Shown here: positions 34,075 to 45,012 of the stretch, piece by piece
How positions within the stretch are numbered: position 1 is the stretch's first letter
Layout of the letters: each line of letters opens with the position of its first letter
From: Cordilura impudica
Taxonomy: Eukaryota; Arthropoda; Insecta; Diptera; Scathophagidae
Reading direction: 5' to 3'
Length of the DNA stretch: 64,000 nucleotides
Assembly: GCA_963682025.1 (NCBI GenBank)
Contig: OY821519.1
Location: forward strand, 141,031,429 to 141,095,428
Made by a program: the position numbers and the translations under genes
The notes under the pieces: model-generated
Told to the model about the DNA's origin: nothing
What the model saw: only the letters and a program-made list of their open reading frames with translations
Database searches by the model: none

Positions 34075-35217
34075 AATTGTTAAAGTCAGCTGTTGTTATT
34101 ATCTAAACGACAACCATTTTTGTGTTGTTTATTCAATCGATAAAAACTTAAATTTTTAGGTTGAAATGTCGTCATACGTAAATAAAAATCAAAAAATAGT
34201 GAAAATATTTTGCTTTTATTAAAAAACTTTTTTATATAAATAAAAAAATTAAATAGCATATTCAATTCATTATTTCATTTTCAAATAAATAAACAGAAAT
34301 ATTAGTAAAAAAAATAAAGATATTAAACATAAACATAAAATCATCCTGTCAAACATGAAGTAATTTGTTTTTTTCTATTCTTCTTTGTGTTTTTCGCTTA
34401 TTTTGACAGAGATGACACTCGTTTACAATTTAAATAAATAGAAAAATAGATTTGTCGACTGTAATTAAGATGTATGTACTTAGTGAATCACTTAATCCTT
34501 AGTGCAAACAACAATAGCTGTCGATATATTTTGCGATTGTCTGATCGTTGAAATTTACAGAATCGGACTACACAAAACATTAATTTAACTTCAATGAATT
34601 TTAGAAAACCTCAAATGATATTTAAGAATTGCGAACATAAAAATTGTTACATAAATAAACGCAATTTGATGAGAATGTTATTTATATATGATATTCACAA
34701 TTTTTTTGGATGAATATTTGAAGTTTTTCAGAAAATAAAGATAACAAATTATTTTATTTAAAATGTTTGGGACATTTGGTTTTTTGCGTTTGGCATCCCT
34801 AATTTGATTATTTATTATTATAAATTTATTCTCTATGTTTTCCATGGCAATATTTTAATAAAAAAGTTGAGAGAGCATTTTTTTGGTTATTATTTTGTTA
34901 CTCCATCCGATCTATATGGTCGCAATGAAAAAATATTTCGCCAGTTAAAAGAAACTATACAGCCATCTCCAATTACCACGATTTAATGCATATAGCCACC
35001 CTACACAACCATTACCTTTGCAATGGAGGTTAGGGCGAGCTATTTATTAGCAAAAACTAAATTAAACGAGAAGTTATGTCATATAACCGGAAACGCATGC
35101 ATATAGGAAACGCATGCATATTTTTCCACTATTTTGTTTACATTTATTATCAATACTCAAACCGAGGTGGAGGGTACCAAAGATTCGGCACAGCCCAATT
35201 TAACATTATTACTTGTT
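34075..35217 (+). mobile_element. DINE-1-like element D, 5'-truncated
   Basis: From TTGTTAAAGTCAGCTGTTGT the sequence follows element A from about 19250 to its end: TAATTTGTTTTTTTCTATTC, GGGACATTTGGTTTTTTGCG, TTACTCCATCCGATCTATAT, GGTTAGGGCGAGCTATTTA, and a 3' hairpin decayed to TTCGGCACAGCCCAA with ATTATTACTTGTT. The first 2.4 kb, including the 5' hairpin and GTCY core, is absent. Some internal sequence near the end is deleted too. Confidence 0.75.
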
Positions 35218-35229
35218 CTTTATTAATAA

Positions 35230-37081
35230 CTAGCTGTAACCCGGTGTGCTTCGCTACACCCCGTGCCCCTCCCCCCACGAATCGTTATGATAGGGCTCAC
35301 CCAAAGTCCCAAGGCTCTCACTAATACAGTAATTCAGATATATCACATTTAATATTAAGATTGTGTAGAGGTGCCACGCGCATTTGTCAAATCCCGCCCA
35401 TTTTTTTTTTGTCTGACTACTCACGTTAATAATAGATGAGCTGAGACAAATTTGATATATAAAATTTACTTTGTATGGGAGGTGCCACGCCCTCTAAAAA
35501 TATTTAAATAGATTACAGCCTGTAGCACTCCCATATCCGCAGTAAGACTATGTGAAAATTTCAGGAAGATCAGATGAGTAGTTACGGTGATTACGTGCTA
35601 CAATCAAACAAACAAACAAACAAATGTTACCTCTATATTATGTTAGTATAGATTATTAATATAGATTTTTTTATTTCAATGCTTGCTGATGCTGATATAC
35701 AATGTTTTTTGGTTTTTTCATTCCGTACAACACTTATCAAATTTTTCGGCGTTCCTACCCTGGAGCAAGGTACATGTAGCTGCCCATGAGAAGAAGATGG
35801 ATTATCAAAATTGGATCTGGCAACACTTAACTATTGGCCTTGAACTTGGAATATCATTTGACAATTTTTCTTTTTAGCGATTTTTCATTTTGCCCAGTTT
35901 TGATTTTGAAGAATTTTTTGGGCGTTTTTTATTTTTCGCAATTTTCGGTTTTGGCGAATTTTTGATTTTGGCGATATATTTTCCACCACAAATCACATAG
36001 ATGACTAATGTACTTGTCAAAAGACAGTTGCTTTCGTAGTACTTCATATTATTTATATAGGAGGTGCCACGCCCACTAATCCCATCCCGCTCAAATTTTA
36101 TTGGACTACTCACATTAATATCTGATGGAATCGTGCAAAATGTCGAGCCTTTCCCTTTTATAGAACACCAGTTATATGATATTAGTTATCTACTTTACAT
36201 GGGCGGTGCTACGCCCACTGCTACGATCACGCCCATTTTTATGTTCGACTAATCACACAAAGAACCTATGGGCTCATGTAAAGCCACAAAGCCCTCTCTT
36301 TTAGAGTACTCCAGATATATGATATTAAATAGTTACTTTGCATGGGGAGTGACACGCCAATTTTTTTTCCGACTACACATACTAAAATCTGATGGTGTCG
36401 TGCAAAGTGTCAAAGGTTCCCTTTTTTTGGTACACCTGTTATATGATACAAAGTTATATGATACTTTGTACGGGCGGTGCCACGCCCACTGCTCCGATCA
36501 CGCCCATTTTTTGTCTAACAAATCGCATGAATAACATATGAGCTTACATAAAGTCCCAAAACTCTCACTATAACAGTAGTCCAGATATATGTCATTTTAT
36601 ATTTAATTTGTGTGGCAGGTGCCACGCCTCTTGGTCCGATACTGCCCATTTTTTGTCCGACTACTCACATTAATAATAGATGATACCCGACAAATTTGAA
36701 GAGCTCTCTCTATCACAGTACTCGAGATATTTAATATTGAATTATTACTTGTATGGGAGGTACCACGCCCACTTGTCCGATCCCGCCCATTTTCGGCAGA
36801 GCTACTAATATTAACAATAGGTGACCTCACACAAATTTGTAAAGCTCTCCCTATTATAATACTCAATATATATAAATGATATTAAAAATTTACTTTGTGG
36901 GGGACGTGCCACGCCCACTAAAAATATTTTTAAAAAATATAGCATACAGCACTTCCCATATCCGCAGTAAGACTCTGTGAAAATTTCAAGAATATCAGAT
37001 GGGTTGTTACGGAGATTACCTCCTACAAACAAACAAACAAACAAACAAACACACATTACCTCTTTATAATATTAGTATAGA
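35230..37081 (-). mobile_element. Composite Helitron, copy 2 (complete)
   Basis: On the minus strand it starts with TCTATACTAATATTATAAAG (preceded by A at 37082) and (TTTG)n. It runs through about seven ~142-bp units, each with GGGCGTGGC or close variants, then an AAAATCGCC region and the GCCAGATCTAATTTTGATAA-type segment. It ends with hairpin GGTGTAGCGAAGCACACC and CTAG at 35230-35233 followed by T. A second Helitron 5' end (TCTATACTAACATAATATAG) lies inside, at 35652, so a short Helitron of 423 bp is contained in the same 3' end. It is non-autonomous. Confidence 0.8.
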
Positions 37082-37599
37082 TAGTAATGTAATATATAAT
37101 AATAATTTTTATTCTTCTAGAAATGTTAGCAGAATTTTGGGACATCCTTTACATATGCGAATATGGTATGATATCAAATTGGTGAAAAAATAACTTCTTT
37201 TTATTCAAATTCATTTTATTTTTCTTTGTTAATGTAAAACTTAATATAATGTATTTATTTTAATGTAAAATATATAAATTAAAAAAAAAAATAATGATAA
37301 TAATAATTTTTGTTGTTTTCATATGAATAAGTAAAAATTCCGATTTATGGTTGTAACAATCAATAATTTAAATTGATAATTCCATTGTATCAACTAAATT
37401 TTACCATTCTTGCAATAGAATTTATATATAATATCAATTGTCTTCACCATTGTACGGTAATAGATATTATATATGTATATAATTTGGTAATAATAACAGA
37501 AGAGTTTGATGGTACATGGGACTACTAAAATTCGATTGGCTACTATTTCGGTCGCAACAACGAATCCCTTTTCTGTGTGTACAAACTATAACTTAAATT
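37082..37599. other. Non-coding spacer between inverted Helitrons
   Basis: AT-rich DNA; possibly the 3' untranslated part of the minus-strand LINE whose RT lies at 37600-38420 and 40280-40612. No open frame was supported. Confidence 0.4.
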
Positions 37600-38420
37600 A
37601 AAAATTAATACATAAATTAAATAAATGATTTTATAAACTTAATAACTCAAAGAGAAATAGCTTAGAACTTTCTTTTGAAGTAATTGACCAAAATAAACAA
37701 ACTCGAGGTCATGGCACGTGCTTTGGGAAATTACATCAATTTCAAAGATCAAATAATTCTTAAAATTTACATACTTCCATTTGAAATGCATAATTAGTGC
37801 GATGGTGCGATACATTAAATATATGATGATTATGAGGAGGAACATAAAAAGATATCTGCGAGAGCAAGTAATGAAATCAATACCACCAGTAAATAAATCA
37901 AATATAAACAATAAGCTTTGAAATCTACGCCTATATTCTCAAGACCAAGAAGCAAGACTTTAGCTTCAGATGAGTTAAGGGATCAACAAAATTAATTGAC
38001 GAGAGAGCGTATTTAAGAAATACACGTTGTTCTCGCTCAATGCGAGAGATGTGTTTCTCACAATGTCGACTCCACACGACAGCAGCATACTCTAATTTTA
38101 ACATAAGATGTGTAGATCAATTTTACTGTATTAGGATCAGAAAAATCAGACTAATTTTTCATAATAAGTGCAAGGATTTTATATGCTTTCGGTACTATAT
38201 AATTTATATGGGGAAGGAAAGACATTGTAGAGTCAAAAACAACTCCCAGATCAGTTACTATTTCAATAGTAGATTAATTGTGACCATCCAAACCAAAACA
38301 AGACGGTATCGGATTGCAAGATCTAAAAAAAGAGACAATGCGACATTTTGAAAGATTTAAAAGCAGATTATTAACCAAACACCAATCATGAAGATAATTT
38401 AAATCATTTTGTAAGTTATA
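37600..38420 (-). pseudogene. LINE reverse transcriptase relic, 3' part (split by Helitron)
   Basis: The minus strand resumes the RT that stops at 40280: LQNDLNYLHDWCLVNNLLLN, then LSKCRIVSFFRSCNPIPS, VTDLGVVFDSTMSFLPHINY, and after a frameshift EYAAVVWSRHCEKHISRIER with EQRVFLKYALSS. These are the usual palm and thumb segments after YADD in jockey/CR1-type LINEs. The composite Helitron 38421-40279 is inserted exactly between the two parts, at an A/T junction. Several stops and frameshifts show that the copy was or became dead. Confidence 0.8.
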
Positions 38421-40279
38421 TCTATACTAATATAATAAAGAAGTAATGTGTGTTTGTTTGTTTGTTTGTTTGTAGGGGGTAATCTCCGTAACTAGCCTTC
38501 TGTTCTTCCTGAAATTTTCACAGAGTCTTACTGTGGATATGGGAAGTGCTATAGGCTATAATTTTTTTAATATTTTTAGTGGGCGTGGCACCTCCCACAC
38601 AAAGTAAATTTTTAATATCATATACATATATTGAGTATTATGATAGGGAGAGCTTTGCAAATTTGTGTGAGGTCACCTATTGTTAATATTAGTAGCCACG
38701 CCGGAAATGGGCCTGATTGGAGGAATGGGCGTGGTACCTCCCATACAAGTAATAATTCAATGTTATATATCTCGAGTACTGTGATAGAGAGAGTTTTTCA
38801 AATTTGTCTGATGTCACCTATTATTAATGTGAGCAGTCGGACAAAAAATGGGCAGTATCGGACCAATAGGCGTGGTACCTGCCATACAAATAAAATATAT
38901 AATGCCATATATCTGGAGTACTGTTATAGTGAGAGTCTTGGGACTTTGTGTAAGCCCATAAGTTATTCATATGATTATTTAGACAACAAATGGGCGTGAT
39001 CGGAGCAATGGGCGTGGCACCGCCCGTACAAAGTAAATATATGATATCATATAACTGGTTTACTAAAAGAGGAAAGCTTTGGCACTTTGCAAGACACCAT
39101 CAGATCTTAATATGAGTAGTCAGATGAAAAATTGGCGGGTTCACAACAATGGACGTGGCACTCCCCATGCAAAGTAACTATTTAATGTCATATATTTGGA
39201 GTACTGTAAAAGAGAGAGCTTTGTGGCTTTGCGTGAGCCCATAGGTTCTTTGTGTGATTAGTCGAACAAAAAAATGGGCGTGATCGAAGCAGTGGGCGTA
39301 GCACCGCCCATGTAAAGTAGATATCTAATATCATATAATTGGGAAAGGCTCGACATTTTGCACGAGTCCATCAGATATTAATGTGAGTAGTCCAATAAAA
39401 ATTGGGCGGGATGGGATAAGTGGGCGTGGCACCTCCTATATCAAAAATATGATGTACTACGAAAGCAACAGTCTTTTGACAAGTACATTACTTATCAATG
39501 TGATTTGTCGTGGAAAATATATCGTCAAAATCAAAAATCGCCAAACCCAAAAATCGCGAAAAATAAATCGCCCAAAAACAAAAATCTTCAAAATCAAAAA
39601 TGGGCAAAATCAAAAATCACTAAAAATAAAAATTGTCAAGTGATATTTTAAGTTCAAAGCCAATAGTTGAGTGGTGCCAGATCTAATTTGGAAAATCCAT
39701 GTTCTTCTCATGGGCAGCTACATGTACCTCCAGGGCAGGAACGCCGAAAAATCTGATAATTGTTGTACCGAATTAAAAAAAAAAAAAAAACATTTTATAT
39801 CAGCAAGTATCAAAATAAATGAATCTATATTAATGATCTATACTTAGCTTAATAAAGAGGTAATGTGTTTGTTTGTAGGAGGTAATCTCCGTAACGACTT
39901 ATCTGATCTTCCTGAAATTTTAACTGATTCTTACTGCGAATATCGGAAGTGCTACAGGCTGTATTTTTTTAATATTTTTAGTGGACGTGGCACCTCCCAT
40001 ACAAAGTAAATTTTTAATATCATATATATTAAGTACTATGATAGAGAGAGCTTTGAAAATTTATCTCAGGTTATCTATTATTAACGTGAGTAGTCAGACA
40101 AAAAAGTGGGCGGGATTGGACAAATGCGCATGGCACCCTTTACAAACTTAATATTCAATGTGATATATCTGAATAACTGTGTTAGTGAGAGCCTTGGGAC
40201 TTTGCGTGAGCCTTTTCATAATAATTCGGAAGGGCGGGGGAGGGGCAGGGTGCAGCGAAGCACACCGGGTTACATCTAG
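38421..40279 (+). mobile_element. Composite Helitron, copy 3 (complete)
   Basis: Starts TCTATACTAATATAATAAAG after A (38420), has (GTTT)n, then the array with GGGCGTGGC-like boxes at 38581, 38727, 38868, 39009, 39150, 39293 and 39422 (spacing 129-146). Next come the AAAATCGCCAAACCC region and GCCAGATCTAATTTGGAAAA. A second 5' end (TCTATACTTAGCTTAATAAA, preceded by A) lies at 39837, so 39837-40279 is itself a complete short Helitron. The common 3' end is hairpin GGGTGCAGCGAAGCACACC and CTAG at 40276-40279 followed by T. No coding capacity. Confidence 0.85.
38581..39560 (+). repeat. ~142-bp tandem array in composite Helitron
   Basis: About seven diverged units, each with a GGGCGTGGCACCTCCCATAC box, AATATCATATATCTGGAGTA, GATAGAGAGAGCTTTGCAAA and TATTAATGTGAGTAGTC in constant order. 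The same array is present inverted at 35870-36960 and truncated at 30926-31360. Open frames that cross it are artefacts of the repeat. Confidence 0.85.
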
Positions 40280-40612
40280 TATATCAATAAAGGAGGAGAT
40301 CAGAACGTATATTTTCAAATCATCAGCATAAAGCAAAAAACGTGCCATAGTAAAACACTTAGAGACATCATTTATAAACAAATTAAACAAGAGTGGACCC
40401 AAAACACTACCTTGAGGAACGCCTGAGGTTTGAACATATGGGAACGATTCAAAATTCTTAACAAACACTCTGCAAATTCTATTAGATAGGTATGATCTTA
40501 TCCACGTAAGAAATACTATGAGATACCCTGTCAAAGGCTTTAGAAAAGTCAGTATATACAACATCAATAATTTCTCGAAGAGTTCAGCTATTAATGACAA
40601 TAACGAAATTGG
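40280..40612 (-). pseudogene. LINE reverse transcriptase relic, 5' part
   Basis: The minus strand reads VVYTDFSKAFDRVSHSI (RT motif with catalytic Asp), and after a frameshift WIRSYLSNRICRVFVKNFES, then SGVPQGSVLGPLLFNLFIND and FLLYADDLKIYVLISSF, with the intact YADD box. It breaks off at 40280, where the Helitron 38421-40279 is inserted, and continues at 38420. Upstream (higher coordinates) the RT N-terminus and endonuclease are missing. Confidence 0.85.
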
Positions 40613-41286
40613 ATTTTTCCTGGTTTAAATATCATAATCAGCTTTATTGTGTATGTCGCAGTCACGTCGAATTTGTGTAGATTTTTGCAAATGGCATTAG
40701 AGATATCGTTTTTCGTCAGAACTACAAATCTGTCGATGTCTTGTTTTATTTGGTGAGATATTTGGACCCTGAGATGTGAAATTTGAGAGATCAGAGAGAT
40801 CGGAATCTCCCCACGGTGGAGTAATAGTAGCGCACTTATGAGTTTTCGATTCAGAGCCGGTCAGATTTGTCTCGTGATCCTACACGTTAATCCATTAGCC
40901 CACCTGTTATCCATTATGCAAGCGGTGCGAAGACGAAGTTCCAGCTTGCACGATTCCAGTGGTGCACCAACAAATGAGGACATAAAGTTTTGACCAATCA
41001 ATATTTTCGCTTTGGTACAGTTTGTGTAACTGGTTTTGAAATATCTTTCAAAAATATAAAATATAGCTTATTTTCATTAGTATATAATTTTGATAAAATT
41101 GAAGCAGTGTGGCAATGGTGCGTGGTAGAGAAGAATAAAGCATATATTTCAAAAATTCATAACTACACTGTATTCTTAAACGGACCGGTTTCTGGCATTT
41201 CAGCCTTCATCAGCGATTTATTGAACATTGTGACAATTGTTATGTTATAATTGAATAGATTGTTTCTATATGAACTTTTTCTATTT
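40613..41286. other. Non-coding or unrecognised
   Basis: The minus strand has a 40-codon open stretch near 40860-40983 (MSSFVGAPLESCKLELRLRT and onward) that looks mildly protein-like, followed in another frame by TPPWGDSDLSDLSNF. I could not assign it. It may be a fragment of a retroelement protein. The plus-strand frame at 40990-41250 shows no motif. Confidence 0.3.
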
Positions 41287-41380
41287 AGGGCGGGCGTGAG
41301 ATTTGAACCTGCGACTATCTCACATACACCCGTACTTGCACTTTTTGGTCAGCGCTTTAACACACTCACCTAAAGTCAGG
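41287..41380 (-). ncRNA. tRNA-Ser/Leu-like sequence (pol III promoter, SINE or pseudo-tRNA)
   Basis: On the minus strand GGTGAGTGTGTTAAAGCGCT resembles the D-arm/box A of class II tRNAs (GAGTGG-TTAA-GCG). CGCAGGTTCAAATCTCACG, 50 bases on, resembles the T-arm/box B (GGTTCRANTC). Length between the boxes fits a tRNA with a long variable arm. Stem pairing is poor, so it is not a working tRNA. A tRNA-derived SINE head or a decayed tRNA copy is more likely. Confidence 0.35.
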
Positions 41381-41546
41381 CCTACTAGCAGTGTGGTTAA
41401 GAATCAGTTTTCATACCATACAGATTTTATTTCGAATTAATTTCAGAAGATACAACTCCGTTCAAACAAACAATCGTTATTTTTGAATTTTTTAATATTT
41501 TTGCATTCCACTATTCTCAGCTTCGTAAGAGTTGCCATATGTGATA

Positions 41547-41655
41547 TATGGTTTGTACATTCTACATATTGCACTTTTACATATATTTGAGATGAAGATC
41601 TGAAGCGAAATTTTTTCAATAGTTTGTTAGATTTAACGTCATTTTTCAGACATAT
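41547..41655. repeat. 110-bp repeat shared with 15977-16092
   Basis: Nearly identical to 15977-16092 (TATGGTTTGTACATTCTAC through TTTTTCAGACATATTGCA). It adjoins and slightly overlaps the hAT fragment. Confidence 0.75.
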
Positions 41656-41782
41656 TGCATTTTTCCTGTGAAGACGCCAATTTGAAATGCAGCTCTAATG
41701 CTTTCCACTGATCAAACATTTTTTCAATTGCTCCATATCTTGCTAACCACCGGGTTCCGCTTAAATTATGTATCTTTGCTGG
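41640..41782 (-). pseudogene. hAT-type transposase fragment
   Basis: The minus strand reads KIHNLSGTRWLARYGAIEKM followed by FDQWKALELHFKLAS. The L-x-x-TRWL-x-R block with a following QW-x-x-L is typical of the region after the RNase-H core in hAT/DUF4371-like transposases. A likely splice acceptor (AATAAAAATCCAG) lies just upstream. Only about 45 residues remain. Confidence 0.6.
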
Positions 41783-42113
41783 ATTTTTATTTGCAAACAA
41801 AATCAAAACACAAACAACAATGTGTATGCATCTTTGATACATATCTCAATGCACATGCTTTATTACGTCTAAACACTTTTCACTACATGTATTTTTTTAG
41901 TTTTTTATATAAAATTTCATCAGAGTATTCTTAAATTTTCATACGTCATTCCGAAACTTTTTATTCTAGAGGCTCCAAATTCATGACGAAGATTTTAAGC
42001 ATAAGAGGTACGACTCAGTCTCTTGCGGACAGGAGAATGTGTTCAACAGACAGACAGACAACTTTTATATTGAATCTGTTATATAAAAATCATGTGAGTC
42101 CGATCACAGGGGA
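41783..42113. other. Non-coding, nothing recognised
   Basis: Contains a (GACA)n run near 42050. No gene. Confidence 0.4.
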
Positions 42114-42249
42114 GATGTGTAAGCATCTAGTAATTAAAGATTTTTTTATAGCACTTTCTTAAAATTAAACAGAAAGCGTATCGATTATAGCAATCAACTG
42201 CAGGGGCTCTGTTAATATAAAAATATTTATAATTATTTATTATTTTAAC

Positions 42250-43400
42250 CGGTTAATTTTTAATTTTTCCTTTTTTATTTTTTATTTTTAATTTTTCGTT
42301 TTTCATTTTTCAATTTTAATTTTTTTTTTAATTTTTCATTCTTTATTTTTCATTTATTATTTCTAATTTTTCATTTTTTAATATTAATTTTTCATTTTTT
42401 ATTTTTCATTTTTTATTTTTCATTTTTCATTTTTTTCTTCATATTTCATCTTCCAATTTTTATTTTTCTTTTTTCATTTTTTATTTTTCATTTTTTATTT
42501 TTCAATTTTAATTTTTTATTTTTTTGATTTTTTATTTTCCATTTTTTATGATTAATTTTTTATTTTTCAGTTTTTATTTTCCATTTTTCATTCTTCATTT
42601 TTAATTTTAGTTTTTCATTTTTCATTTCTTAATTTTCATGCTTCATTTTTTATTTTTCATTTTTATTTTTAATTTTTTAGCTTTAATTTTTTATTACTAA
42701 TTTTTTATTTTTCATTTTTCCTTTTTATTTTTTTTTAATTTTTTATTTTTCATTTTTCATTTTTTATTTTTAATTTTTCATTTTTCCTTTTTTATTTTTC
42801 ATTTTTCATTTTTAATTTTTCATTTTTATTTTTAATTCTTTATTTTTCATTTTAATTTTTTTTTTTTTTCATTTTTCGTTTCTCATTTTTCATTTTTTAT
42901 TTTTCATTTTTCATTTTTCGTTTCTCGTTTTTCATTTTATAGTTTTTATTTTTCGTTTTTCATTTTTCATTTTTTATTTTTCATTTTTCATTTTTAGTTT
43001 TTTATTTTTTATTTTTTATTATTCATTTTTTATTTTTCATTTTTCATTTTTTATTTTTCATTTTTTATTTTTCATTTTTTATTTTTTATTTTTAATTTTT
43101 TATTTTTCATTTTTCATTATTCATTTTTAATTTTTCGCTTTTCATTTTTCATTTGTATATTTCATGTTTCGTTTTTATTTTTCATTTTTTATTTTTCATT
43201 TTTTATTTTTCATTTTTGATTTTTAATTTTTAATTTTTATTTTTTTATTTTTAATTTTTAATTTTTTATTTTTCATTTTTTATTTTTCATTTTTAATTTT
43301 TCGTTTTTCATTTTTAATTTTTAATTTTTTTTTTTTTCATTTTGCATCTTTAATTTTTTATTTTTAATTTTTTTTTTATTTTTCATTTTTAATTTTCAAA
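42250..43400 (-). repeat. T-rich minisatellite (inverse of 730-2175)
   Basis: About 1.15 kb of ATTTTTCATTTTTTATTTTT-type units; guanine is almost absent on the plus strand. Purines lie on the minus strand, opposite to copy 1. Confidence 0.9.
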
Positions 43401-43452
43401 CAGGTTATCAAAATATCATAATTTTTTCACCAATACAATCACATTTTATCTT

Positions 43453-43492
43453 ACATGTTACGCTTACATGTTACGCTTGCATGTTACACTGT
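43453..43492 (+). repeat. Short tandem repeat ACATGTTACGCTT x3
   Basis: Three 13-14 base units (ACATGTTACGCTT, ACATGTTACGCTTG, CATGTTACACT) lie between the T-rich core and the outer arm of the element. The equivalent region of copy 1 (about 660-700) has a related GTACATGTGAGCCGTAAGAC. Confidence 0.75.
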
Positions 43493-43689
43493 TTTTGAAA
43501 TTTACCCCCCTGCGCGTATAGATGTTTACACATCAAAAAATAACGGTTGCGAAAAAATTACGAGGATAAACGAGTGTTAAGATTTTTTCAATCTCACTCC
43601 TTATGTACGCTTTTGAAGGAATTAAAATACTCGTATATTTACAAACAATATAATCTTTAAAAGACCCATCAATTGTCAAGTAAGCAATT

Positions 43690-44130
43690 TGGAGTCGATC
43701 TTGACTGAATATGCGATACTCTATACCATGCCTTTAGAGAATTGGTCTTAGTTCCAACTAATTGGGTATAGATAATAAACATAAACCAAATCTGTGTCGA
43801 ATTTTTCTAATTTTTTTGCCTTCAATTCTGAAAAAATTCATATCGGATGCTATATTTTTATGGGGACTTAGTCGAAAAATTAACTGATCCCAATGATATT
43901 TGACAAAGATTTTATTGTAAAAACATATACAAACCAAATTTGAGAAAAATATTTTTGTTTTTGAAGATCGGAAAGCATTTATGTAATAAACACACATAAA
44001 CCCAATTTGACTGAAATTTATATGATCATTTGGATCTTATGACAATTTAAGTCATTTGTATGGTGACTAGGTCTGATTCTGACTCACTCGATATAATATA
44101 AAGACTAGCTCAAATATTTTTGGTAATTGC
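43690..44130 (-). mobile_element. DINE-2 copy e (inverted, partial)
   Basis: Read on the minus strand: TCAAATTTGGTTTGTATATG, AGCATCCGATATGAATTTTT, TAAACATAAACC-flanking blocks and TCGCATATTCAGTCAAGATC at the end, in DINE-2 order. The GTCY core and 5' hairpin are missing. Confidence 0.6.
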
Positions 44131-44269
44131 AGACAACAGCACAAAGTAATTTAACCCTAACCACATAGTGGTATAACTTAACTTTAGAATATTAGTTTTA
44201 AAATATTGTTAACAATAAATAGTTTCGAGAAAACTATAAAAGACTTTAATATTTTTTTTTTAATATTTC

Positions 44270-44392
44270 AATAAGTTGAAGAAACAAATTAATAAATTAA
44301 CAGAACGTGTTCTAAAAAAGAAACAAACTAAATATTTGTCGTTACAAAACGAAAGACTAAAGAATCAAATGTATAAAGCTAAACCTTCTTAG
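44270..44392 (+). other. Coiled-coil-like open segment, unassigned
   Basis: Forty codons read NKLKKQINKLTERVLKKKQT then KYLSLQNERLKNQMYKAKPS and a stop. The heptad-like Leu/Ile spacing resembles the coiled coil behind THAP domains in P-element-type transposases, but the flanking sequence offers no support. Treat it as a possible relic only. Confidence 0.2.
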
Positions 44393-44527
44393 GAATTGTT
44401 TCAACCCACGTTACTGACTAGTTTCCAAAAATAGCTCATACAATCATCTTTTTGGAAGACAGAACTGAGTTAACTAGAATAGTTATTTAGTCTATTAAAG
44501 AAAGCGTCATTGAAATCAGCAGACATT

Positions 44528-45012
44528 TTTATACCGTATACCATTTTGTTGTAAGGGTATAATCAGTTTGTGCTAATATTTGTAACTACCAAAAAATTTT
44601 TATACGATCTAGCTGTGTCCATCCATGTGTATTTATCCACGTAAGCCTTCTTGGCTTGATTGGCTTTAGGATGAACTTCATACAAATATCGACTATGACT
44701 ATATCTGTAATTATAATGTAACCCAATATCAGATATATCTTGGCAAAGTTTGGTTTATAATTTTTTAATGCACCCTTAAAATTAACTGTATAGGGCCGTT
44801 TTTAGCCATAGTCTCCACAGAAAGCTGCTTTCCCAATATTCATTTATCTCTATGATAAAATGCAAAAAAGCTCTAATTTTTGTTTATTAGAACAAGAAGT
44901 GACTTAATATAGTCATGATCGGTCCATTTTTTCCAATTCGTCCCCATATAACATAAAGCTTCGGTGGGTATCATGTATTCGGTGTAAACCCGTTTGAACA
45001 TTCTGACTTGTT
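44528..45012 (+). mobile_element. DINE-2 copy f, shortened
   Basis: Begins TTTTTATACCGTATACCATT and GTAAGGGTATAATCAGTTTG (5' hairpin with GGGTA), then TAACTACCAAAAAATTTTTA, TGTGTCCATCCATGTG, TTTTTAGCCATAGTCTCCAC, AAGTGACTTAATATAGTCAT and a GTATTCGGTGTAAACCCG end with GACTTGTTCAG. Much of the middle is deleted. Confidence 0.6.

Larger units (their letters stand above)
42114..43534 (-). mobile_element. Foldback-like TIR element with A-rich core, copy 2 (inverted)
   Basis: Bounded by GATGTGTAAGCATCTA at 42114-42129 and TAGATGTTTACACATC at 43519-43534. The flanking arms (AACTGCAGGGGCTCTG, AACCGGTTAATTTTTAA on one side, CCCCCCTGCGCG on the other) match the complement of those at 611-2310. The core is the same minisatellite read from the other strand. 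No coding capacity. Confidence 0.6.

Noticed and set aside
38631..38999. 122-codon open frame and its counterparts at 36603-36866, 35874-36113 and 39383-39643
   Set aside because: All lie in the ~142-bp Helitron arrays; the same peptide recurs with the repeat unit and has no domain.
38581..39560. CRISPR-like regularly spaced repeats
   Set aside because: Whole units repeat with divergence, spacers are not unique, and the setting is an insect genome inside Helitrons.
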